Positions 51,580 through 58,798 of a DNA stretch of 64,000 nt are shown piece after piece. A model generated the notes under the pieces. That model saw nothing but the letters and a program-made list of their open reading frames with translations, made no database searches and had not been told where the DNA came from. The position numbers were made by a program, and so were the translations under genes. How positions within the stretch are numbered: the first letter of the stretch is position 1; each line of letters starts with the position of its first letter. Source of the DNA: JADMIH01 sp035274425 (lineage in GTDB: Bacteria; Chloroflexota; Chloroflexia; QHBQ01; JADMIH01); the NCBI GenBank assembly GCA_035274425.1, contig DATEOC010000018.1, forward strand, positions 1-64,000. Direction: 5' to 3'.

Positions 51580-53099
51580 TCGTTCTGCACGGTAGGCGTG
51601 GCAGCGGCCTCTGGGGTCATTATTTGCGGCAAGGCTATCATTTTTCCCCTGGATGTATGCGCCATATTCGCCAGCTTGCGGCGGGCCGCAGGGAGGGTCA
51701 CTATATTGCCTGCCATCTTCGCCACATCCTTTAGTCTTGGGCGTCTATCTCCGATACCAACTGAGCGCCCGCGTAACTTGCGCCAGGTCTTGCGCGCCCG
51801 GAACTCCTTGTGCAGGACGGTATGGAGATAGCGGTAGAATTCGGTAGAGTAGGTGCCCCGGTACATCATCGCCAGGTCGGCGCTGTCGAGCCAGTTCTGC
51901 TTCACGCCCAGCTGTGCCCGCACGTTCTCGTAGAACTTGGTACCGGGAAGAGGGTAGGAGACGGACATCCCGATGTCATCAGGCTCACACTCGCGCACCA
52001 TCTTTAGCGTTAGCTGGATGTCTTCCCATTCCTCGCCTGGGTAGCCGAATTGTAGGAAGAAGCCTATCTTGATGCCTGAGGCGTGGAGGTTGCGGGCGGC
52101 GGCGTAAATTTGCTCTACCTTTGTGCCCTTGTCCATAGCGTCGAGTATCTTTTGCGACCCCGATTCCGCGCCTACCCACACGATTTCGCAGCCCGCTCGA
52201 CGCAGTGCCTCCGGAACGCCCGGCTTGATGAGGTCCACGCGTAACAGACATTTGAACGGGATGCGGGCGTCCAGCCGCTCTACCTCATTAGCGAACCGCT
52301 CTATCCATCCTGGCTTCAATCCGAAAATATCGTCCGCGAACCATATGTGGTCTGGCGTATAATGTTCCTTGAGCCAGCGAACTTCTTGCGCAACATTCTC
52401 AGGTGAACGCACGTTGTATCGCTGCCCGTAAATCGGCTTGGCGCACCAGTTGCAGTGGTAGGGGCACCCCCTGGTCGTGACCATGTTCATCGAATAGTAG
52501 TCGTGACGCTCATGCCAGATGCGCTTGTACTTGTCTATATCCACAAGATCCCATGCGGGGAAGGGAAAGGTGTCAAGCTCGCGCACATTGGCGCGGTGTG
52601 CAGGGTCTGGCGCATCAGGCCAGGCCACGCCTGCCAGCTCAATATGGGGTACGTCGGACCTTCCGCTCAATACATCAAGGGTCTCACCCAGGCCGACCTC
52701 GCCCTCGCCTATGATGATGGCGTCTGCTCCCTGCTCAAAATAACTTGCCCTGTGGTCGGTGGCGTCGGAACCTGAGATGATGACTTTGCAGCCTCGCTTC
52801 TTCGCCGCCTGCGACATGGTGAAGGCAGCCTGGCGCATACGCGTGAGGCACATCTTCGACAGGTAGTTGAAACCGTCCTCGTAAATCACGGCAAAGTCGG
52901 GGCGATGGGTGTCGAGCGCCTCCTCCCACTCGCTTTCCGAGTCGGCGAGCATGGCGTCGAATAGGCGCACGTCGTAGCCACGCTCACGCAGGTAGGAAGC
53001 TGCGTAGAGGGTGCCGAGGGGCGGGTAGGGCTTCATCCCTTCCCACAGCTTGGGATCAAAGCGCAGGTAATAGGATTGTCCGAGGAGGACTGTAGTCAT
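51576..53099 (-). CDS. B12-binding-type radical SAM protein
   Basis: Protein of 507 aa, first of the three coupled genes. The N-terminal domain carries MKPYPPLGTLYAASYLRERGYDVRLFDA and IIIGEGEVGLGETL; the radical SAM motif is RGCPYHCNWC, followed by WFADDIFGL and IGFFLQFGYPGEEWED. It is the closest in wording to the protein at 48695-50152. The ATG at 53099 starts right at the cobalamin-type domain. The C-terminal 100 aa are basic. The reaction is unknown. Confidence 0.86.
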   Translation of the reverse strand: MTTVLLGQSYYLRFDPKLWEGMKPYPPLGTLYAASYLRERGYDVRLFDAMLADSESEWEEALDTHRPDFAVIYEDGFNYLSKMCLTRMRQAAFTMSQAAKKRGCKVIISGSDATDHRASYFEQGADAIIIGEGEVGLGETLDVLSGRSDVPHIELAGVAWPDAPDPAHRANVRELDTFPFPAWDLVDIDKYKRIWHERHDYYSMNMVTTRGCPYHCNWCAKPIYGQRYNVRSPENVAQEVRWLKEHYTPDHIWFADDIFGLKPGWIERFANEVERLDARIPFKCLLRVDLIKPGVPEALRRAGCEIVWVGAESGSQKILDAMDKGTKVEQIYAAARNLHASGIKIGFFLQFGYPGEEWEDIQLTLKMVRECEPDDIGMSVSYPLPGTKFYENVRAQLGVKQNWLDSADLAMMYRGTYSTEFYRYLHTVLHKEFRARKTWRKLRGRSVGIGDRRPRLKDVAKMAGNIVTLPAARRKLANMAHTSRGKMIALPQIMTPEAAATPTVQND

Positions 53100-53320
53100 G
53101 TTGGGTCCCGTTGGGCAGCCGCGCAGTCAGGTGACGTGTGAGCCATCACGATATACACCTTATTTTTTACGTGAAGCGTTACGAATACTTGAGGTTGATT
53201 TTAGTCGACCGTGCTAAGGGATGTCAACTTTCGTGCCAAGCACGTAGAGGCGAGGCATGCCTCGTTCTTACGTCTATAACGTGATTAGAGTGTGAAAAGT
53301 CGCTACCATGTCCCTACATC

Positions 53321-54490
53321 TCAATGCTGAATCTGGCTCAAGATCCGGAGCAACGCATTTGTCTGCATGGTCAGGTCATATTTCCGCTCGACCGCGGCGC
53401 GGGCATTCCGACCCCACTGCACCCTTACATCGGGTGGCAGGGCAATCATCTCCCTCATGGCATGGGCGAAAGCGCCTGCATCACGGCTTTCGACGCTTAT
53501 GCCCGTTGGGGAAGCTTCTGTAGCTGAGGGCAAGTCTGCCAGAGACCCAACCCGTGGAGCGATCCAGGGTAAGCCGCAGGCCATAGCCTCAAGCGCCGCC
53601 ATGCACTGCGCTTCATGCCATGACCCGATGACAAAACAATCGGCACGTCTGTAAACCTCCGGCAACTTATCGTGGGGGACCTCGCCGACGAAGTCCACAT
53701 ATCCCTCAAGCCCCAACTCTATGCTAAGTGAACGCAATTTCCGTTCAAGAGGACCTGAACCAACGATGAGTAAGCGGACGTGTTGAGTGCCGCTTTGTCT
53801 GAGATGCGCAAAACTCCGTAGCAGGAGGTCGTGCCCCTTCACTGGGATGAGGGAGCCTACACTTACAAAGGTGAAGGGTCTTGACTCGGTAGATTGACGT
53901 TCAGGTGGGGTAAATAACTGGAGGTGGACACCAAGGGACCATTCTCTCACGCGCCCTGGACGTGGCACGTTGCTCTTCACCAACGCTTGCCCTATTCCTG
54001 ATGACGGAGAAGTGATAGCATCGGCGTTTCGCAATGAGCGTCTCACGAGTGTACCTGCAAGGCTTATCGGCCTGGTGCCGTACCCAATCTGAGGCAGCCA
54101 GACCAGCTCGCCTCCCGCGATGTGTACCAGAGATGGAATGCCCAGTTGCCTCGATGCTCTCGTCGCCAACCAACCCGATTCGGTTGCCCATATGCCCATA
54201 ATCGCGTTGAAGGGTCGCTTGCTATGTACCGCTTCGATCTTCCGCAAGGTATCGCGCCACAGGTTGAGCAGACTTGCACCGAATAGCCGCTGTCCACGAA
54301 ACGCCCCTCCACCGAGCGCATGTACCCACACCCTCCCTACACGATATGAGCCTCGCGTGTGTGGGTATCGGAGCGCGAATACGTGGGCAGAGGTGGTCCT
54401 GGCAAGCTCCCTCGCAAGGTTCGTGAAGGCTGGAATGCACCAGTCCTCTTCGTTAGCCTGGAAGCCGGGGATGACAATTGCCAGACGCAT
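53321..54490 (-). CDS. GT4-type glycosyltransferase
   Basis: GT-B glycosyltransferase of 389 aa. The frame runs on to 54688, but that upstream part is the heptamer array at 54503-54614 and gives low-complexity protein; ATG 54490 begins the first strand (MRLAIVIPGFQANEEDW). The donor domain shows FTFVSVGSLIPVKGHDLLL, LIVGSGPLE and WHEAQCMAALEAMACGLPW with the acidic sugar-nucleotide site. It lies between radical SAM genes on the same strand, which hints that those enzymes act on a glycosylated product. Confidence 0.85.
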   Translation of the reverse strand: MRLAIVIPGFQANEEDWCIPAFTNLARELARTTSAHVFALRYPHTRGSYRVGRVWVHALGGGAFRGQRLFGASLLNLWRDTLRKIEAVHSKRPFNAIMGIWATESGWLATRASRQLGIPSLVHIAGGELVWLPQIGYGTRPISLAGTLVRRSLRNADAITSPSSGIGQALVKSNVPRPGRVREWSLGVHLQLFTPPERQSTESRPFTFVSVGSLIPVKGHDLLLRSFAHLRQSGTQHVRLLIVGSGPLERKLRSLSIELGLEGYVDFVGEVPHDKLPEVYRRADCFVIGSWHEAQCMAALEAMACGLPWIAPRVGSLADLPSATEASPTGISVESRDAGAFAHAMREMIALPPDVRVQWGRNARAAVERKYDLTMQTNALLRILSQIQH

Positions 54491-54502
54491 CGGGGTGTTT
54501 CC

Positions 54503-54614
54503 GGGGGTCGGGGGTTGGGGGTCGGAGGTTAGGAGGCGGGAAGGTTGATTGGCATTTTTGACTCCTGATCCCGATCCCCGACCCCCGACCCCTAACCTCC
54601 GACCCCGATCTCCT
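54503..54614. repeat. Inverted heptamer array, sixteen units in one register
   Basis: Units GGGGGTC, GGGGGTT, GGGGGTC, GGAGGTT, AGGAGGC pass through a degenerate centre to TGACTCC, TGATCCC, GATCCCC, GACCCCC, GACCCCT, AACCTCC, GACCCCG, keeping a 7-base step. The two halves are roughly reverse complements. It fills the space between a radical SAM gene's stop (54615) and the next gene's ATG (54490). Confidence 0.85.
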
Positions 54615-56078
54615 CTAAAGCCCCGCTTGCTCCGGGCGGGTGTAGGAGATGTATTTGAAGAAGGCGCGCAGTTCGTGCGGGCGGTCATAGACCTTCATGC
54701 GGTAGCGCCAGCTGCCTAGCGTTTGAAGCACTTTGCGGTGCCAGGGGCGTATCTTGAGGTCGGATACGGTTGGGTAGCGGGCATTCAGCACCGTCTCGAA
54801 GTTGTTTAGCTTCTTGAGATGGCTCTCCTTTACCCAGGGGGTGTGCGGATTCCTGCGCCTGGAAAAGCTCTCCCATTCGGGGCTGATCCAGCCGTCGAGT
54901 GTATCAGGGTAGCGGAAGCCTAGACGCTCCGCCTCCTCGAACATATGACCGCCCGGTGTCGGCGTGTATAGATAAAGGATAATCTCGCTGGCGGGGTTGA
55001 TCTCCTTTATCTTGTAGATAAATTCGATGTTCTCATCTATATCGGCCTCCGGGTTGGGAGGGTTGCCCAGGACGAAGGAGAATTCCGGGATAATGCCATA
55101 CTGGCGCGATTTTTCCGTCATCGCGAGGGTGGTCTCCGGGGTCAGAGGCCCCTTGCTCATGTGCTTCAGTGTGGTCGCTGAGGCGTTCTCCGCGCCCATG
55201 AAAATCATCTTACACCCCGAGTCGCGCATCAGCTCCCAGGTGCGGTCATCGTAGCGCATAATGGTGTCAATCGTGCCCTCCCCCCACCAGCCGATGCCAA
55301 GACCCATAATTCCTTCCGCGAAGGCGGCCACGCGCTTCTCTGCGGTGAAGAAGTTGCTGTCGTGGAACTCGATGCCGTTCACACCGTAGGTATGGTGCAG
55401 GTGGCGCACCGTCTCAATCGTGCGCTCCACCGACTCCGCCATCCAGCGCCCCGCGTAGTTCTTGGTCACCGAGCAGAAGGAGCAGGTAAATGGGCACCCT
55501 ATACTCGAATGGTAAGAGGTTGTTCGGTTGCCCAGCACGGTGTTCTTCAGGTAGCGAGGCACCTCTATCTTGTCGTAAGGGAGGGTAGGGAAGGTATCTG
55601 GGTGCGCCAGCTTGCGCGCCCTGTTGTGCTTGATAGACCCCTCTTCGCGGTAGGAGAGGCCGTGAATGTTAGCCAGGGAGCCGCCGTTCTCAAGGGTATC
55701 AATCAACTCAAGTATGGTCTCTTCGCCCTGCGAGCGGACGACAAAATCAATAGCGCCGTCGGCAAGCACCACGTCTGAGTGGGAAGAGGGGAAATAGCCA
55801 CCCCAGACTGTGGTAACGCCGGGAAACTTCGCCTTCACTGTCCGTGTATGGGGTACGGCACGCATGAGCTGCGGCCCAGGCATGACGGTGACCAGTAGAT
55901 ACTTGATGGAAGGGTCGCGCTCCAGGATACCTGAGATCGTCTTTTCCGCGTCGGCATCGATGTTGCCGTCCACAATTTGCCACGGGTACTTCCCCTCGAA
56001 GACGGCAGCGAGAGAGAGCACAGATATGGGCAGGCGGAACTTGAACTCGGTAGCACGTGGATTATAGAGGAGTATCAT
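54615..56078 (-). CDS. B12-binding-type radical SAM protein
   Basis: Protein of about 487 aa with an N-terminal cobalamin-type domain (MILLYNPRATEFKFRLPISVL; TVWGGYFPSSHSDVVL; SQGEETILELI) and a radical SAM core with GCPFTCSFC; FVLGNPPNPEADI and a YPDTLDGW segment follow, shared with the protein at 50149-51579. TTG 56096 is the longest start but ATG 56078 begins the conserved sequence. It is the fourth such protein here and is followed by the GT4 gene. Substrate unknown; C-methylation, cyclisation or an oxidative ring change are all possible. Confidence 0.84.
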   Translation of the reverse strand: MILLYNPRATEFKFRLPISVLSLAAVFEGKYPWQIVDGNIDADAEKTISGILERDPSIKYLLVTVMPGPQLMRAVPHTRTVKAKFPGVTTVWGGYFPSSHSDVVLADGAIDFVVRSQGEETILELIDTLENGGSLANIHGLSYREEGSIKHNRARKLAHPDTFPTLPYDKIEVPRYLKNTVLGNRTTSYHSSIGCPFTCSFCSVTKNYAGRWMAESVERTIETVRHLHHTYGVNGIEFHDSNFFTAEKRVAAFAEGIMGLGIGWWGEGTIDTIMRYDDRTWELMRDSGCKMIFMGAENASATTLKHMSKGPLTPETTLAMTEKSRQYGIIPEFSFVLGNPPNPEADIDENIEFIYKIKEINPASEIILYLYTPTPGGHMFEEAERLGFRYPDTLDGWISPEWESFSRRRNPHTPWVKESHLKKLNNFETVLNARYPTVSDLKIRPWHRKVLQTLGSWRYRMKVYDRPHELRAFFKYISYTRPEQAGL

Positions 56079-56178
56079 GTCTGTCAGTTCCAGCAATCAA
56101 GGGTTGGGCATTATGCGTGTCGCACGCGCCGAATCATTATAGCATATACGATGCCCCGTTACTTCCGCTCCCACACCA

Positions 56179-56204
56179 TAGGGGCACGGCGCGCCGTGCC
56201 CCTA
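56179..56204. repeat. Perfect 26-bp palindrome
   Basis: TAGGGGCACGGCG is followed at once by its exact reverse complement. It lies in the divergent spacer between a radical SAM gene and a membrane glycosyltransferase gene and resembles the repeat at 4816-4844. Such palindromes are common dispersed elements; no protein-binding role is shown. Confidence 0.8.
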
Positions 56205-56220
56205 CCAGGTAAAGACATTC

Positions 56221-56275
56221 TTCTTTATCTGTCAATAATCGGCCCTGCAAGGGCCGATTATTGACAGATAAAGAA
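56221..56275. terminator. Perfect 25-bp hairpin in a divergent spacer
   Basis: Arms of 25 bases match exactly around TGCAA. The structure looks like the other bidirectional terminators in this window, yet the genes on both sides point away from it. It may end a short unannotated RNA, insulate the two promoters, or be a mobile hairpin. Confidence 0.7.
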
Positions 56276-56434
56276 ATAAAAGGTTGAATGGCGCGCCTAT
56301 ACCCTGTAGGCTCTTATGTGGATTTGCACACATAGGCTGTGCTCAGCCTGATAAAATCAAATCCCCTTCCACGCGGTGAAGGGGCGTATCCGCCCGCCCC
56401 GCTCTTGCGCCGGCGTTCAACCGGAAGGTCATCT

Positions 56435-58783
56435 TTGTCCCAGGAAGAGGCAGCGTTGGATATACGCGAAGAGGTGCCCGCAGCGCGTGCCGGGGGCTTT
56501 CGCGTGTGGTTTCGTATGCAGTGGCATCGTTTCCAGGTGGGAGCGTTATTGGCGCACGTAGGGCTTTCGGTGCTATTCACCTGGCCGCTGGTGCTCAACT
56601 TTCTTCCTGGCTCTACCAACCTCGTGCCCGGCACACTTATCGTGGACCGCGACCAGAATCTATGGAACCTCTGGTGGGTGGGGCAGGCAGTTGGGGGCGC
56701 GCACAATCCATTCGTTACAGATTTTATTTGGTACCCGACGCCTGTGGGCCTTTATTATCACACGCTCAATCTTTTCAATGGGCTGCTGGCACTCCCATTC
56801 CTGGGGCTGCTCTCCCTTACGACTATCTACAACCTTATAGTGCTTTTCTCATTCGTGATGGCGGGGTATGGAGCGTTCCTGCTTGTCCATTACATCTGCG
56901 GCAACAGGTGGGCGGCGCTTGTAGGGAGCGTGGTCTTCGCTTATTCGGCGTACCATATCGCGACCATGCGCGGGCTGTTGCAACTCATCTCGCTGGAATG
57001 GATGCCATTCTTTGTGCTATTTCTGCTGAGGGCGGTCTACGCTCCTCCCTGGCACTCAAGGCGCGACGCCGCAGTTTGGGCGTTCAGGCGTGCGTTGCCC
57101 GTAGCGTGCTTTCTGTTCCTTATTGTGCTCGTGGATTGGTATTACACTCTCTACGCACTGCTGCTCGCCGGTCTATTAGGTCTCTATATAGCTGTGCGCC
57201 ATGTGTGGGACCGCGCCGCTATGAGGCCAAACCAGTCTGCGAAGATATCATTACAGCGAGGAATAGGCGAACCGTGGGCACGCATCGTTGCTTGCGTTGC
57301 AATTTTCCTTGTGCTCTCAAGTCCTATCTTGGTGCCTACTCTCAGAGAGCTACGTGCGTCAACCTACATAGTGCCCGCTTCAAATGCGGCCCTCAGCAAT
57401 TCGGCAGACCTGCTCGCTTTCTTCCAGCCGCCGCGAGACCACAAGCTGTGGGGCAGGCTCTTCACGAACCGGCAGGAATGGCCTTTCGGCAGCAATCGCT
57501 ATGAGGTCTACTTCACCTACACTGCCCTGCTACTTGGTGGCACCACGCTCTTCGCTACGCGCCGTTTGCGGCCTCATTTATGCGAAGAGGCTGACGCAAC
57601 ATCCAAAGGAGAGCGAGAGAGGTTGCCCGGCAAGTGGTTCTGGGCGGCGTGCGTAACAATTTTCTTCCTGCTGGCCCTCGGCCCGGTGCTCCAGGTAAAT
57701 GGTCAGCAAGTTGGGTGGCTGCCGATGCCGTACCGCCTTCTTGAGCAGCTACCGGTGTTCAATATCAGCCGCAGCCCCGACCGCTTTGATATGCCCCTCA
57801 CTCTCTGCCTCGGCGTGCTGGCAGGCTACGGCACGAACGTTGTGGCGGGCCATTGGCGCTCCTCACGACTCGGCTCTAAGGGAAGGCTTGTAGCCTTGAG
57901 CGCAGTGGCGCTCATCGGTGTCGAGCTTGCGCCCATGCCTTACGTGCAACAAGCAGCGGTGATCCCTCGCTGGTATTACGAGCTGGGCAAGGAGGCTGGA
58001 GACTTTTCGATCCTGGAATTGCCGCCGCAGGACGACTACTGGCACGGCGCGTTCAGGATGTACAACCAGACGGCGCACCATAAGCGAATCTTTGGCGGCT
58101 ACATATCGCGTGAGTACCCGCACCCCTTCCTGACCAGCACCCCAGGCTACCAGGAGCTTACATACATCGACAGTGAGGGTGACATGTTCGATGCGGGCCA
58201 GCCCCAGTGGTACTCGGCTTTCGCACTATATGATACTCGCTATATCGTTTTGCAGAAGGTCCGCCTCCCCGAACGAAATGAAGAGCCTGTGGACGTATCG
58301 CCACCACGTGAAGTGATAGAGAGGGTACTGGGTGGCGCTGCCCCTGTTTATGAGGATGAGCAGCTTGCCGCATACAGGGTGCCTCTCTCAGTTGAGCGGG
58401 TACCATTTCTCAGCGTGGGGGATGGGTGGGAGCCGCGCGAAATCGGGCCGAACGGCACTTTCCGGTGGATGCGTGACGAAGCTACCTTGCAGGTAGATTC
58501 GCCGCGTGCGATGGAGGCATTTCTGCGCTTCCGCGCAACCTCCCTCGGCGCGGCAAGGAACGTCCAGGTCTTCCACGGTGACCACAAGGTCTTCGAGGGG
58601 GAAGTCGGTCCACTTATCCAGTACTCAATTGGACCCCTGGGCTTGCCTGAGGGCAAGAGCACCATCACCTTTATAAGTCCAACGGGCACGACCAGTCCAA
58701 TCGCCCTCGGTATGGGCAACGACCCTCGCCAGCTCAGCTTTGCCTTCCTGGACGCGAAGCTGGACGCCGATCAATCTCAATAG
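56435..58783 (+). CDS. GT-C-type membrane glycosyltransferase-like protein
   Basis: Protein of about 782 aa: roughly 11 membrane helices to residue 500, then a 280-aa extracytoplasmic domain rich in beta segments. The first external loop has VDRDQNLWNLWWVGQAVGG, an acidic site typical of lipid-linked sugar transferases. The frame opens at GTG 56339, but that upstream part includes a CCCCTTC/GAAGGGG hairpin and looks non-coding; TTG 56435 is preferred. The next membrane gene follows after 15 bases, so they are one operon. Substrate unknown. Confidence 0.72.
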   Translation: MSQEEAALDIREEVPAARAGGFRVWFRMQWHRFQVGALLAHVGLSVLFTWPLVLNFLPGSTNLVPGTLIVDRDQNLWNLWWVGQAVGGAHNPFVTDFIWYPTPVGLYYHTLNLFNGLLALPFLGLLSLTTIYNLIVLFSFVMAGYGAFLLVHYICGNRWAALVGSVVFAYSAYHIATMRGLLQLISLEWMPFFVLFLLRAVYAPPWHSRRDAAVWAFRRALPVACFLFLIVLVDWYYTLYALLLAGLLGLYIAVRHVWDRAAMRPNQSAKISLQRGIGEPWARIVACVAIFLVLSSPILVPTLRELRASTYIVPASNAALSNSADLLAFFQPPRDHKLWGRLFTNRQEWPFGSNRYEVYFTYTALLLGGTTLFATRRLRPHLCEEADATSKGERERLPGKWFWAACVTIFFLLALGPVLQVNGQQVGWLPMPYRLLEQLPVFNISRSPDRFDMPLTLCLGVLAGYGTNVVAGHWRSSRLGSKGRLVALSAVALIGVELAPMPYVQQAAVIPRWYYELGKEAGDFSILELPPQDDYWHGAFRMYNQTAHHKRIFGGYISREYPHPFLTSTPGYQELTYIDSEGDMFDAGQPQWYSAFALYDTRYIVLQKVRLPERNEEPVDVSPPREVIERVLGGAAPVYEDEQLAAYRVPLSVERVPFLSVGDGWEPREIGPNGTFRWMRDEATLQVDSPRAMEAFLRFRATSLGAARNVQVFHGDHKVFEGEVGPLIQYSIGPLGLPEGKSTITFISPTGTTSPIALGMGNDPRQLSFAFLDAKLDADQSQ

Positions 58784-58798
58784 ATATAGAGGACCGCC

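Noticed and set aside
54491..54688. N-terminal extension of the GT4 gene ending at 53321
   Set aside because: The extension is encoded by the heptamer array and part of the neighbouring radical SAM gene; ATG 54490 fits the GT-B first strand.
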